Source of the DNA: Pseudoxanthomonas indica
Lineage (GTDB): Bacteria; Pseudomonadota; Gammaproteobacteria; Xanthomonadales; Xanthomonadaceae
Direction of reading: 5' to 3'
Length of the DNA: 64,000 nucleotides
Assembly: GCF_900167565.1 (NCBI RefSeq)
Contig: NZ_FUZV01000002.1
Coordinates: 1,488,001-1,552,000, forward strand
Shown here: piece after piece, positions 8,871-18,879 of the stretch
Layout of the letters: every line of letters begins with the position of its first letter
Numbering within the stretch: position 1 is the first letter of the stretch
The notes under the pieces: model-generated
Databases searched by the model: none
Told to the model about the DNA's origin: nothing
What the model saw: the letters and a program-made list of their open reading frames with translations, nothing else
Program-made: the position numbers and the translations under genes

Positions 8871-10340
8871 ATGGCAACCCAGAAGAAACCAGCCAGGCCG
8901 CGCCGCGAACCGATGTCGCGGGTCGATACCGCCTGGTTGCGCATGTGCCGGCCGACCAATCCCATGATGATCACCGGCGTGCTCATGTTTGATGAGCCGA
9001 TGACGCTGGAGAAGCTCAAACAGGTGGTGCGTAAACGATTCCTGGCCTATCCACGCTTTCGGCAGAAAGCAGTGGACGGGCCGACGGGTGCGGCCTGGGT
9101 GGAGGATGCGCAGTTCGATTTCGACTGGCATGTGCGCTTGTCGGCGTTGCCCGGCCGCACCGATGCGCGCTCCGAGAAGCGGGCGCTGGAGCGTTTTGTC
9201 AGCCAGATGGCCTCCACGCCGCTGGATCGCAGCAAGCCGCTGTGGCAATTCCACCTGGTGGAGCGCTATCGCGGTGGCTCGGCGCTGGTGGCGCGCATCC
9301 ACCACAGCTATGCCGACGGCATTGCGCTGGTGCAGGTGTTGTTGTCGCTGACCGATACCACCCGCAAGCCGGAAAAGAGCAGCGAACTGCGCGCGGCCTG
9401 GTTGAAGAAGGACGGCGTGGAAGTGGTCCGCCGGGTTGGCGCAGTGGATCGCTATGTGCAGCTGGGCGGCAAGATGCTCGGCAAGGGCATGGAGATGTAC
9501 CGTGATCCCACCCTGGCCACCATGCTGGCGAAGGAGGGCGGCGAGATCGGCCGCGAACTGCTCACCGCGCTGGCCTTGCCGGATGATCCGCCTACCTTGC
9601 TGCGTGGGCCGCTGGGCGTCAGCAAGCGGGTCGCCTGGGCCGAGCCGTTGGAACTGGACGAAGTCAAAGCCGTGGGGCGTGCCTGCGACTGTACGGTCAA
9701 CGATGTGCTGATGGCCACGGCTGCAGGTGCGCTGCGCGCGTACCTGATTGAACGCGGCGAAGAAGTGGAGGGCATTACCCTGCGCGCCACGGTGCCGGTG
9801 AATCTGCGGCCGCTCGAGCACGCCAAGAAGCTGGGCAACCACTTCGGCCTGGTGTTCCTGGAGCTGCCAGTGGGCGAACCCAATCCGGTGCGCCGACTGG
9901 AACGCGTGACCGAATCGATGAACCAGTTGAAGAACTCCCGCCAGGCGATCGTCGCCTTTGGCCTGCTGGCGGCGCTCGGCATGGCCCCGGCGTCGCTGCA
10001 AGGCGTGGCGCTGGAGTTGTTCAGCCGCAAGGCTACGGCGGTAGCGACCAATGTGCCGGGTCCGCAGCAACCTTTGTACATGGGCGGAAGCCGGGTCCGG
10101 GAAATGATGTTCTGGGTGCCGCAAACTGGTTCCATCGGCCTGGGTGTTTCGATCCTCAGCTACAACGGCCGCGTCCATTTTGGCCTGATTGGCGATGCGC
10201 GGCTGGTGCCTGATCCCGATGCGGTGATGCGCAGGTTTGGGCCGGAATTTGAAAAGCTGTTGTATCTGGCCCTGATGGGTAACTGGGAGCATGCGCTGGA
10301 CGCGGCTGCGGCCGACGCGCTGTTGCCGACGACCGCCTGA
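8871..10340 (+). CDS. Wax ester synthase/diacylglycerol acyltransferase (WS/DGAT) family protein
   Basis: A 489-residue WS/DGAT enzyme that transfers acyl groups from acyl-CoA to long-chain alcohols or diacylglycerol, giving neutral storage lipids. The catalytic HHxxxDG motif is intact as HHSYADG near residue 143. The second conserved region is present as NDVLMATAAGALRAYL and the C-terminal block as ATNVPGPQQPLYMGG. The ATG at 8871 has GGGAGGG 4 bases upstream and gives MATQKKPARP; longer in-frame starts would run back into phrB. It is monocistronic between two hairpins. Real substrate preference cannot be read from sequence. Confidence 0.92.
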   Translation: MATQKKPARPRREPMSRVDTAWLRMCRPTNPMMITGVLMFDEPMTLEKLKQVVRKRFLAYPRFRQKAVDGPTGAAWVEDAQFDFDWHVRLSALPGRTDARSEKRALERFVSQMASTPLDRSKPLWQFHLVERYRGGSALVARIHHSYADGIALVQVLLSLTDTTRKPEKSSELRAAWLKKDGVEVVRRVGAVDRYVQLGGKMLGKGMEMYRDPTLATMLAKEGGEIGRELLTALALPDDPPTLLRGPLGVSKRVAWAEPLELDEVKAVGRACDCTVNDVLMATAAGALRAYLIERGEEVEGITLRATVPVNLRPLEHAKKLGNHFGLVFLELPVGEPNPVRRLERVTESMNQLKNSRQAIVAFGLLAALGMAPASLQGVALELFSRKATAVATNVPGPQQPLYMGGSRVREMMFWVPQTGSIGLGVSILSYNGRVHFGLIGDARLVPDPDAVMRRFGPEFEKLLYLALMGNWEHALDAAAADALLPTTA

Positions 10341-10451
10341 ACAGGGGGGCACGGGCTCGACACTTCTTCACCTGACGGACATTCGGCAGTCGCTACCTTG
10401 ACGACCCTGAATGACGGCGGGCTCCGGCCCATAGACGAAGGAGAAAGTCGA

Positions 10452-11129
10452 ATGAATCAACACGCGGTCAAGACCACCTTGCTGGCCCTGGGCATCACCG
10501 TACTGGCCAGTTCCTGCGCCAGCTATACCGGCCAGACCTCCGACCCCAACGACCCCAACCGTACCCGTACCGGCGCCCTGATTGGCGCGGGCATCGGTGC
10601 CGCGGTGGGCTTGTTGAGTGGCAGCGACGCCACCGAACGTCGCCAACGCGCACTGGTGGGCGTGGGTGTGGGTGCATTGTCCGGCGGCGCCATCGGTGCC
10701 TATCAGGATCGGCAGGAAGCCGAACTACGCCGACAGACCGCCGGTACCGGCGTGGACGTAACCCGCGAAGGCGATGTGATCAAATTGAACCTGCCCGATG
10801 GCGTGACCTTCGATTTCGGCAAGGCTGAACTCAAGCCGCAGTTCTATCCGGCCCTCAACAATATCGCCAGCACGCTCAAGCAGTACAACCAGACCATCGT
10901 GGAAGTGACCGGCCATACCGACAGCATTGGCACGGATGCGGTCAACCAGCGCCTGTCCGAGCAGCGCGCCTCGTCGGTCGGCAATTATCTGATTGGACAG
11001 GGCCTGGTGCGTGAGCGCTTCGAGATTGTCGGCATGGGCAAGCGTTATCCGATTGCCAGCAACGACACCGATTCCGGCCGCGCGCTCAACCGCCGGGTGG
11101 AGATTCGACTACAGCCGCTGCGCCAGTAA
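10452..11129 (+). CDS. OmpA-family outer-membrane lipoprotein
   Basis: A 225-residue protein with a signal peptide and probable lipobox (ASSC, cysteine about residue 22). A glycine-rich segment follows (TRTGALIGAGIGAAVGLLSG, then VGVGVGALSGGAIGAY), as in YiaD/glycine-zipper OmpA proteins. The C-terminal OmpA domain that binds peptidoglycan covers about residues 110-225, with the hallmark EVTGHTDSIGTDAVNQRLSE. It probably tethers the outer membrane to the wall. AAGGAG lies 8 bases before the ATG. Its last codons, encoding RRVEIRLQPLRQ, recur almost exactly at 22892-22940 beyond the adhesin island. Confidence 0.9.
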   Translation: MNQHAVKTTLLALGITVLASSCASYTGQTSDPNDPNRTRTGALIGAGIGAAVGLLSGSDATERRQRALVGVGVGALSGGAIGAYQDRQEAELRRQTAGTGVDVTREGDVIKLNLPDGVTFDFGKAELKPQFYPALNNIASTLKQYNQTIVEVTGHTDSIGTDAVNQRLSEQRASSVGNYLIGQGLVRERFEIVGMGKRYPIASNDTDSGRALNRRVEIRLQPLRQ

Positions 11130-11154
11130 CAACGGCGCAATCAGGGAAACGAAG

Positions 11155-11177
11155 AAGGCCGCGCAAGCGGCCTTTTT
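11155..11177 (+). terminator. Rho-independent terminator after the OmpA lipoprotein gene
   Basis: Perfect 8-bp stem AAGGCCGC / GCGGCCTT with a GCAA loop, running into TTTTT. A very similar GGCCGC/GCGGCC hairpin follows the OmpA remnant at 22964-22984. Confidence 0.9.
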
Positions 11178-11522
11178 CACATTTGCGGGGGCCAACTGCG
11201 TCGCCGAATTCGCTAGCTGCTGCGTGGACAGAACGCCTTCAAACCACGGTCGGCCGTCCAGTCGGCCTGGAAACACGTAAGGAAGTTCAGCGGCTCGGGT
11301 CATCTGCAAAATGCCTGTGGCCATTATTGGCCGTGCTTTCCCAATGACAGTTTGACGGTGATTCAAGCGTGGATGGGGGCAATTTCAGACGGTTCCGATA
11401 TCAACTCCTACCGTGATGACGAGAATTGCTGTTTGCGGCAGCCCCACTCAATGGGGAAGTGGACTGCTGGTGCGCAGAAAGAGCGCTCGCAAGATTCTCA
11501 ATCCTTATTTCGGAAGCATCGA
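11178..11522 (+). other. Long upstream region of the trimeric autotransporter gene
   Basis: About 345 bp with no credible gene. The autotransporter frame stays open back to about 11352, but the encoded sequence there is not signal-like, so this stretch is probably promoter and 5' UTR. I see a TTGACG near 11353, but no matching -10 at 17 bases, and no convincing terminator or operator. Confidence 0.4.
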
Positions 11523-14500
11523 ATGAATACCGTATACCGTGTTGTGTGGAGTACCGAACTTGGCCAGTGGGTCGTAGCATCGGAATTTGCCAAGGGCCGC
11601 AAGAAGAAGAGCAAGACCCTGCCAGGGGCGGCGGTCAGCGCAAGTACCCTTGCTTTGGTCGTAGCCGTGGGTGCGGGCGGTATGACGGTGCCTTCCGGGC
11701 CGGCGATGGCGGCTGAGGCCTATTTGGGACTCTGTAACGACGGACCGGAAGGCGTACGGATCAGGTCTGACAATGGTGTGATCTCGAACACCAATCCTGA
11801 CTGTGTAAACCAGAATGCTTCGACGGGGTCTGCCTGGCAGATCTCGAGCACCAACCAAATGCAGGATCAGGTAGCTCGGATAAAAGCTGACGGTGCGAAA
11901 CTTGAGATTAGGGGTGATGCCGGCATCAATGTTGTGAACAACATGAGCATGCAGAATAACCGCATCACTGACCTTGCGCCTGGCGTCAACGGCACGGACG
12001 CGGCCAACATGAATCAGCTCAACAACCTTTCAAACGACAGTCTCAAGTGGGACTCGGGCAAGGGCGCGTTCAGCGCCGCGCACGGCGGCGTATCGCCCAA
12101 CAAGATCACCGATGTGGCAGATGGCACGCTGGCTGCAGGCAGTAAGGACGCTGTCAATGGTAACCAACTGTTCACCACCAACCAGAACGTCACCAACCTC
12201 ACCACCAACATCACGGAAGGCAAAATTGGCCTGGTGCAGCAGGCCGCGTCGGGCGCCAATATCACGGTGGGCAAGGACACCAATGGCACGGCCGTGGACT
12301 TCAAGGGCACGGCCGGTGAGCGCAAGCTGATCAACGTGGCAGATGGCACGGTGGCCGCCAGCAGCAAGGACGCCATCAATGGTGGCCAGTTGTACAACGT
12401 GGCCGGCGACACCAGCGATACCTACATCAGCAACAATGGCGCTGGCGTGAAGTATGCCCGCACCAACGACACTGGTCTGACCGCGGACGACGCGCATGCC
12501 TCTGCAGCCGGTGCGACGGCTGTGGGCTACAACGCTAAGGCCACTACGGCCGATGCGCTGGCCCTGGGTCGCGCGAGCCAGGCGGCGGGCATCAGCACCG
12601 TGGCTGCAGGTGGCAATGCCAAGGCCAGCGGTCTCCAAGGCTCGGCGGTGGGCTATAACGCGCAGGCCACGTCCGCCAACACTTCGGCGCTTGGTTTTGA
12701 CGCGCAAGCCACCGGCAGTTCCAGTACCGCTTTGGGCGCCAGTTCGCGCGCCACGGCCACCCAGTCCATCGCGATCGGCCAGGCTGCCCAGGCCACCAAG
12801 GATCGGGCCGCGGCCATCGGCAGGAACGCGCAGGCGACAAATACCGATAGCACCGCCATCGGTGACAGCGTCAAGGCGTCGGGTGTGAGCAGTTCGGCGT
12901 TTGGTAGCAGCGCCTTGGCCCAGGCCGATTACTCTGTCGCAATCGGTAATGCCGCCCAAGCCACTGCCGTCAACTCAGTCGCTTTGGGTACGGCCAGCAC
13001 CACGACGGCTAACCTCACGGCGGCGGCTTACAAGCCAAATGCCAGCTCCACACTTGGCGGCGCGACGGCCAAGGGCGAAGTCTCCGTGGGTTCGGCCAAC
13101 AATGAGCGTCGCATCACCAACCTGGCGGCCGGTTCGGCCGACACAGATGCGGTCAACGTCAGCCAGCTGAAGTCGCTCGAGTCCAAGGTGGGCAGTGGCA
13201 CGGGCACTGATGCCTTGGCGGTGCACTACGACGCGGCGGAAAAGAGCAAGGTCACCCTGGCTGGTACGCCGTCCACGGACGGCGGCAAGACCGGTGGCAC
13301 CACCCTCAGCAACGTCCACCAGGGCGCGGTGACGGCCAACAGCACCGATGCCATCAACGGCGCGCAGATGTACGCCCTGACCGGTAATCCGGCCGACCAG
13401 CAGCCGACCATTCCGGACCCGAACAACCCGAGCGGACCGCAGATTCCCAACCCGGCGTACAAGGGCAGTGGCATCCGCTACTTCAAGGCCAATGGCAAGG
13501 CGGATGACACCGACGATGCCGTGGCTACCGGCACCGGTGCCGTGGCCATGGGCGCCAACGCCAAGGCTACGGCGGCCAATTCGGTCGCCTTGGGTGCGGG
13601 TTCCACCACCACGGCCGTCAGCACCACGGCGGCTTTCAACCCCAATGCCAGCTTCACCCTGGTGGGTGCTACCTCCAAGGGCGAAGTCTCGGTGGGTTCG
13701 GCCAACAATGAGCGTCGCATCACCAACCTGGCGGCCGGTGCATCCGACACCGATGCCGTCAACGTCAGCCAGTTGAAGGCGCTTAACAGCAAGGTCGAGA
13801 ACATCACGACCCCGGCCTCCAGCAAGTACTTCAAGGTGGTCTCCGTCAGCAACGAGGCACAGGCCACGGCAAGTGAATCAATGGCTCTCGGCGGCAATAC
13901 CGCTGCTCGGGCACTCAATGCTACGGCCATCGGTTCAAATGCGGTGGTCGACGCGGCGAACAGTACAGCCATCGGTTTCGACGCGGGCGTCACCTCGACC
14001 AGTGTGACCAACGCCGTTGCCCTGGGCGCCGGGTCGCGTGCCGATGCAGCCGACACGGTGTCGGTGGGACGCAAGAACCTTTTCCAGCGCCGTATCACCA
14101 ATGTGGCCGCTGGCGTTGACGGCACCGATGCGGTTAACAAGGCCCAGATGGATAAGGCCATTGCCGATGCCAAAAATGCTGGAAGCCGCCGATTGCTGGC
14201 GGTGACGCCCCAGGCAGCAGCCGGCGCGGCTACGGACTATCTCAAAGTCAGCAGCAACGTCACCGCCGGCCTGGTCACCAACGCGGGAAGTGGCACTGAC
14301 ACCCTGGCTGTGGGGCCGGGTGCCAGCGCGATCGGCGACAACTCAGTGGCGGTGGGTACTGGCGCCACTTTGGGGCTGGGTAATTCCACTGCCATTGGCT
14401 ACGGTTCAGGCGGCACGTCGGTAAACATCACGACCGTGGGCTACTCCGCCACCGCCACCGCCAACTCAGACAATGCAACGGTCATTGGCTTCGATGCCAC

Positions 14501-17500
14501 GGTGGATGGCGCCAAGAACGGTGTGGCCATCGGTTCCCTGGCGATAGCGGAGATCGGTGAAAGTGCGGTGGCCATTGGCACCAATGCAACGGCCAGCAAG
14601 GCCAACTCGGTTGCGCTGGGCTCGGACTCCATCACTTCGGGTAACATGGCCACGACGGCCTATGTCCCAACGGGTACGGCTACAGGCGTCGTGAAGGGGC
14701 TCACCCCGTATGGCCAAGTGTCGGTCGGTGCGGCCGGCAAGGAACGCCGCGTCACCAATGTTGCAGCGGCGGCGGAAGACACCGATGCAGTCAACCTCAG
14801 CCAGCTGAAAGCAGTGGAGGCCAAGGTCGCCAGCGGTGGCGGCTCCGGCACTGATGCCTTGGCGGTGCACTACGACGCGGCGGAAAAGAGCAAGGTCACC
14901 CTGGCTGGTACGCCGTCCACGGACGGCGGCAAGACCGGTGGCACCACCCTCAGCAACGTCCATCAGGGCGCGGTGACGGCCAACAGCACCGATGCCATCA
15001 ACGGCGCGCAGATGTACGCCCTGACCGGTAATCCGGCCGACCAGCAGCCGACCATTCCGGACCCGAACAACCCGAGCGGACCGCAGATTCCCAACCCGGC
15101 TTACAAGGGCAAGGGCATCCGCTACTTCAAGGCCAATGGCAAGGCGGATGACACCGACGATGCCGTGGCTACCGGCACCGGTGCCGTGGCCATGGGCGCC
15201 AACGCCAAGGCTACGGCGGCCAATTCGGTCGCCTTGGGTGCGGGTTCCACCACCACGGCCATCAACACCACGGCGGCTTACAACCCGAACGCCAGCTTTG
15301 CGTTGGCCGGTGCGACCTCCAAGGGCGAAGTCTCGGTGGGTTCGGCCAACAATGAGCGCCGCATCACCAACCTGGCGGCCGGTTCGGCTGACACCGATGC
15401 GGTCAACGTCAGCCAGCTGAAGTCGCTTGAGTCCAAGGTGGGCAGTGGCACGGGCACTGATGCCTTGGCGGTGCACTACGACGCGGCGGAAAAGAGCAAG
15501 GTCACCCTGGCCGGAACGGCGTCCACGGACGGCGGCAAGACCGGTGGCACCACCCTCAGCAACGTCCACCAGGGCGCAGTGACGGCCAACAGCACCGATG
15601 CCATCAACGGCGCGCAGATGTACGCCCTGACCGGTAATCCGGCCGACCAGCAGCCGACCATCCCCGACCCGTCCAACCCGAGTGGTCCGCAGATTCCCAA
15701 CCCGGCGTACAAGGGCAAGGGCATCCGCTACTTCAAGGCTGATGGCAAGGCCGATGACACCGACGATGCCGTGGCTACCGGCAGCAACGCCGTGGCCATG
15801 GGCGCCAACGCCAAGGCCACGACTGCCAACTCGGTCGCCTTGGGTGCGGGGGCTACAACCACCGAAACGGCGGCGAACCTGGCGACGGCGGGCTGGCTGC
15901 CTACCGGCAGCACCTACGCACTGCAGGCTCCCAAGGCCATCGGTGAAGTGTCGGTTGGTTCGGCGGGCAAGGAACGCCGCGTCACCAACGTGGCCGCTGG
16001 CCGTGTGGGCACTGATGCGGTCAATCTGAGTCAGCTGCAGGCCGTGGACGCCAAGATCGCCAGTAGTGGCGGTGGCGGTGGCGGTGGCATTGACACGGGC
16101 GCCGTTCGCTACGATGGCGCAGACAAGTCCATCGTTACCTTGCAGGGCGCAGGTTCATCGGATGGCGGCAAGACGGGTGGCACCACCATGACGGGCCTGC
16201 ATCAAGGCAACATAGCAGCAGGTAGCACCGATGCTATCAATGGTTCGCAGGTGTACGCGTTGACGGGCAACCCGGCTCAGCAAGACCCGAACAATCCGGG
16301 TTACAAGGGCAAGGGCATCCGCTACTTCAAGGCCAATGGCAAGGCGGATGACACGGACGATGCATCGGCTACCGGCACCGGTGCCGTGGCCATGGGCGCC
16401 AACGCCAAGGCCACGGCGGCCAATTCGGTCGCCTTGGGTGCGGGTTCCACCACCACGGCCATCAACACCACGGCGGCTTACAACCCGTACGCCAGCTTCG
16501 CGTTGGCCGGTGCGACCTCCAAGGGCGAAGTCTCGGTGGGTTCGGCCAACAATGAGCGCCGCATCACCAACCTGGCGGCCGGTTCGGCTGACACCGATGC
16601 GGTCAACGTCAGCCAGCTCAAGTCCGTGGACTCCAAGTTCAAGGACGCCGGCATCACCGATCCCAACGGCTCGATACTCGATGTCGTGACGTATGACGCC
16701 GGTAGCAGCAAGGGCAAGGTCACCCTGGCCGGTACGAAGTCCACGGACGGTGGCAAGACCGGTGGCACCACCCTCAGCAACGTCCACCAGGGCGCGGTGA
16801 CGGCCAACAGCACCGATGCCATCAACGGTTCGCAGATGTACGCCCTGACCGGTAATCCGGCCGACCAGCGGCCGACCATTCCGGACCCGAACAACCCGAG
16901 CGGACCGCAGATTCCCAACCCGGCGTACAAGGGCAGTGGCATCCGCTACTTCAAGGCCAATGGCAAGGCGGATGACACCGACGATGCCGTGGCTACCGGC
17001 ACCGGTGCCGTGGCCATGGGCGCCAACGCCAAGGCTACGGCTGCCAACTCGGTCGCCCTGGGTGCGGACTCCACCACCACGGCGGATCTGACCAAGGCCG
17101 CGTATGTGGCGAAGGATGCGAACCCGAGCACGGTGGCGGGTGCAACCGCGGTCGGCGAGGTGTCGCTGGGTTCGGCCGGCAAGGAGCGCCGCATCACCAA
17201 CCTGGCGGCCGGTGCATCCGACACCGATGCCGTCAACGTCAGCCAGCTGAAGTCCGTGGACTCCAAGTTCAAGGTCGCCGGCATCACCGATCCCAACGGC
17301 TCGATACTCGATGTCGTGACGTATGACGCGGGTAGCAGCAAGGGCAAGGTCACCCTGGCCGGTACGAAGTCCACGGACGGCGGCAAGACCGGTGGCACCA
17401 CCCTCAGCAACGTCCATCAGGGCGCGGTGACGGCCAACAGCACCGATGCCATCAACGGCGCGCAGATGTACGCCCTGACCGGTAATCCGGCCGACCAGCA

Positions 17501-18773
17501 GCCGACCATTCCGGACCCGAACAACCCGAGCGGACCGCAGATTCCCAACCCGGCTTACAAGGGCAAGGGCATCCGCTACTTCAAGGCCAATGGCAAGGCG
17601 GATGACACCGACGATGCCGTGGCTACCGGCAGCAATGCCGTGGCCATGGGTGCCAATGCCAAGGCCACGGCTGCCAACTCCGTCGCCCTGGGTGCGGACT
17701 CCACCACCACGGCGGATCTGACCAAGGCCGCGTATGTGGCGAAGGATGCGAATCCGAGCACGGTGGCGGGTGCGACCGCGGTCGGCGAGGTCTCCGTGGG
17801 TTCGGCCGGCAAGGAGCGCCGCATCACCAACCTGGCGGCCGGTGCATCCGACACCGATGCCGTCAACGTCAGCCAGCTCAAGGCCGTGGACTCCAAGTTC
17901 AAGGTTTCGGGTCTGACCGACGACAAGGGCAACGCGTTGGAAGCCGTGGTCTACAAGCCTGGCAGCAACAAGACGGAGGTCAACTTCGCTGGTGCCACCG
18001 GCACGCTGCTGACCAACGTGGCGCCGGGCCGAATCGCGAAGGATAGTAAGGAGGCAGTCAACGGTGCCCAGATTGCAGATCTGCGTGACTCGCTGCAGGG
18101 CCAGATCACCAACATCGACAATCGAGTTACCAACATCGAGAACAATGGTGGTGGCCGGGCTCCGTTCATCGCAGCCAATGGTTCGCCGAACCCGGCCAAT
18201 GCCGATGCCGGTACCAGCCCGGGCGTGGCGGTGGGTTACAACACCAACGCCAGCGGTGACCAGGCCTCGGCGTTCGGCGATAGCGCGGTAGCATCGGGTA
18301 CCAACTCGGTGGCGCTGGGCAACGGTTCGGTGGCCGATCGTGCCAATTCGGTGTCTGTGGGTTCGCAGGGTCATGAGCGAGTCATCACCAACGTCGCTGA
18401 TGCCACGGCTCCGACCGATGCAGTCAACATGCGCATGATGCAGGCGGGTGATGCGGCAACGTTGAAGGCGGCCAACGACTACACCGACTCGCAGATTGAC
18501 GACGTGTGGCAAAACCTGAGCAGCGATATCGATCACGTGAACCGTCAAGCCAATCGTGGTATTGCAGCCGCCTCGGCGCTGATCAATGTCACGCCGTACT
18601 TGCCGGGTCACACCGCGGTCAACGCGGGTGTCGCGACCTACCGAGGTGAGGTCGCATTGGGTATCGGTGTGTCGCGCTGGAGTGAAAACGGCCGGGTGAA
18701 CTTCAACGCCGGCGTGTCCGCAGCCAAGGGCGATGACGCAGTAGTCCGTGTTGGCGTCGGCTACGTCTTCTGA
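11523..18773 (+). CDS. Giant trimeric autotransporter adhesin (YadA/Hia family)
   Basis: A 2,416-residue type Vc secreted adhesin. The N terminus MNTVYRVVWSTELGQWVVAS is an extended signal peptide region (ESPR), followed by a basic KGRKKKSK run and a hydrophobic segment ending near GPAMAAEA. The passenger has YadA-type head repeats (GATAVGYNAKA, STAIGFDA patterns) and neck motifs RRITNLAAG...DAVNVSQLK that repeat many times. It also has six long cassettes, from about residues 562, 1110, 1312, 1523, 1707 and 1917. The C terminus (about residues 2330-2416) is a coiled stalk and four-strand YadA anchor ending VGVGYVF, with terminal Phe for Bam recognition. The ATG at 11523 was chosen because it gives the ESPR. 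A TpgA-like helper gene lies just downstream. Confidence 0.95.
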   Translation: MNTVYRVVWSTELGQWVVASEFAKGRKKKSKTLPGAAVSASTLALVVAVGAGGMTVPSGPAMAAEAYLGLCNDGPEGVRIRSDNGVISNTNPDCVNQNASTGSAWQISSTNQMQDQVARIKADGAKLEIRGDAGINVVNNMSMQNNRITDLAPGVNGTDAANMNQLNNLSNDSLKWDSGKGAFSAAHGGVSPNKITDVADGTLAAGSKDAVNGNQLFTTNQNVTNLTTNITEGKIGLVQQAASGANITVGKDTNGTAVDFKGTAGERKLINVADGTVAASSKDAINGGQLYNVAGDTSDTYISNNGAGVKYARTNDTGLTADDAHASAAGATAVGYNAKATTADALALGRASQAAGISTVAAGGNAKASGLQGSAVGYNAQATSANTSALGFDAQATGSSSTALGASSRATATQSIAIGQAAQATKDRAAAIGRNAQATNTDSTAIGDSVKASGVSSSAFGSSALAQADYSVAIGNAAQATAVNSVALGTASTTTANLTAAAYKPNASSTLGGATAKGEVSVGSANNERRITNLAAGSADTDAVNVSQLKSLESKVGSGTGTDALAVHYDAAEKSKVTLAGTPSTDGGKTGGTTLSNVHQGAVTANSTDAINGAQMYALTGNPADQQPTIPDPNNPSGPQIPNPAYKGSGIRYFKANGKADDTDDAVATGTGAVAMGANAKATAANSVALGAGSTTTAVSTTAAFNPNASFTLVGATSKGEVSVGSANNERRITNLAAGASDTDAVNVSQLKALNSKVENITTPASSKYFKVVSVSNEAQATASESMALGGNTAARALNATAIGSNAVVDAANSTAIGFDAGVTSTSVTNAVALGAGSRADAADTVSVGRKNLFQRRITNVAAGVDGTDAVNKAQMDKAIADAKNAGSRRLLAVTPQAAAGAATDYLKVSSNVTAGLVTNAGSGTDTLAVGPGASAIGDNSVAVGTGATLGLGNSTAIGYGSGGTSVNITTVGYSATATANSDNATVIGFDATVDGAKNGVAIGSLAIAEIGESAVAIGTNATASKANSVALGSDSITSGNMATTAYVPTGTATGVVKGLTPYGQVSVGAAGKERRVTNVAAAAEDTDAVNLSQLKAVEAKVASGGGSGTDALAVHYDAAEKSKVTLAGTPSTDGGKTGGTTLSNVHQGAVTANSTDAINGAQMYALTGNPADQQPTIPDPNNPSGPQIPNPAYKGKGIRYFKANGKADDTDDAVATGTGAVAMGANAKATAANSVALGAGSTTTAINTTAAYNPNASFALAGATSKGEVSVGSANNERRITNLAAGSADTDAVNVSQLKSLESKVGSGTGTDALAVHYDAAEKSKVTLAGTASTDGGKTGGTTLSNVHQGAVTANSTDAINGAQMYALTGNPADQQPTIPDPSNPSGPQIPNPAYKGKGIRYFKADGKADDTDDAVATGSNAVAMGANAKATTANSVALGAGATTTETAANLATAGWLPTGSTYALQAPKAIGEVSVGSAGKERRVTNVAAGRVGTDAVNLSQLQAVDAKIASSGGGGGGGIDTGAVRYDGADKSIVTLQGAGSSDGGKTGGTTMTGLHQGNIAAGSTDAINGSQVYALTGNPAQQDPNNPGYKGKGIRYFKANGKADDTDDASATGTGAVAMGANAKATAANSVALGAGSTTTAINTTAAYNPYASFALAGATSKGEVSVGSANNERRITNLAAGSADTDAVNVSQLKSVDSKFKDAGITDPNGSILDVVTYDAGSSKGKVTLAGTKSTDGGKTGGTTLSNVHQGAVTANSTDAINGSQMYALTGNPADQRPTIPDPNNPSGPQIPNPAYKGSGIRYFKANGKADDTDDAVATGTGAVAMGANAKATAANSVALGADSTTTADLTKAAYVAKDANPSTVAGATAVGEVSLGSAGKERRITNLAAGASDTDAVNVSQLKSVDSKFKVAGITDPNGSILDVVTYDAGSSKGKVTLAGTKSTDGGKTGGTTLSNVHQGAVTANSTDAINGAQMYALTGNPADQQPTIPDPNNPSGPQIPNPAYKGKGIRYFKANGKADDTDDAVATGSNAVAMGANAKATAANSVALGADSTTTADLTKAAYVAKDANPSTVAGATAVGEVSVGSAGKERRITNLAAGASDTDAVNVSQLKAVDSKFKVSGLTDDKGNALEAVVYKPGSNKTEVNFAGATGTLLTNVAPGRIAKDSKEAVNGAQIADLRDSLQGQITNIDNRVTNIENNGGGRAPFIAANGSPNPANADAGTSPGVAVGYNTNASGDQASAFGDSAVASGTNSVALGNGSVADRANSVSVGSQGHERVITNVADATAPTDAVNMRMMQAGDAATLKAANDYTDSQIDDVWQNLSSDIDHVNRQANRGIAAASALINVTPYLPGHTAVNAGVATYRGEVALGIGVSRWSENGRVNFNAGVSAAKGDDAVVRVGVGYVF
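13206..17885 (+). repeat. Six near-identical long cassettes inside the autotransporter gene
   Basis: Approximate cassette starts are 13206, 14850, 15456, 16089, 16641 and 17271. The first two are separated by a unique segment; from the second on the period is about 550-635 bp. Each encodes a block like KVTLAGT-STDGGKTGGTTL, then NVHQGAVTANSTDAINGAQM, a proline-rich linker (IPDPNNPSGPQIPNPAYKG), then GIRYFKANGKADDTDDA and a YadA head/neck. Long stretches are identical at the DNA level, which implies recent duplication or gene conversion. The fourth copy is the most diverged and has a shorter proline linker. Confidence 0.9.
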
Positions 18774-18792
18774 CCGTAGTCAGCGGTATGGA

Positions 18793-18830
18793 GCGGCGGT
18801 GCCTTCGGGCATCGCCGCCTTCCTTTCTTC
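18793..18830 (+). terminator. Terminator after the autotransporter gene
   Basis: GCGGCGGTGCC pairs with GGCATCGCCGC (one G-U pair) around a TTCG tetraloop, followed by a pyrimidine-rich CTTCCTTTCTTC tail. It lies between the adhesin and helper genes, so the helper may be partly uncoupled. Confidence 0.65.
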
Positions 18831-18879
18831 AATACACCGGCGCCGACTCAGCGGTGGCCGGCTTACTTAGAGCAATTCG

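Noticed and set aside
13206..17885. Integrated mobile element as the source of the cassettes
   Set aside because: The units are in-frame parts of the adhesin with head, neck and linker motifs; there are no transposase remnants or terminal repeats.
16155..18611. 818-codon minus-strand open frame in the autotransporter gene
   Set aside because: Shadow of a repetitive coding sequence. It mirrors the cassettes and has no start context or domain.
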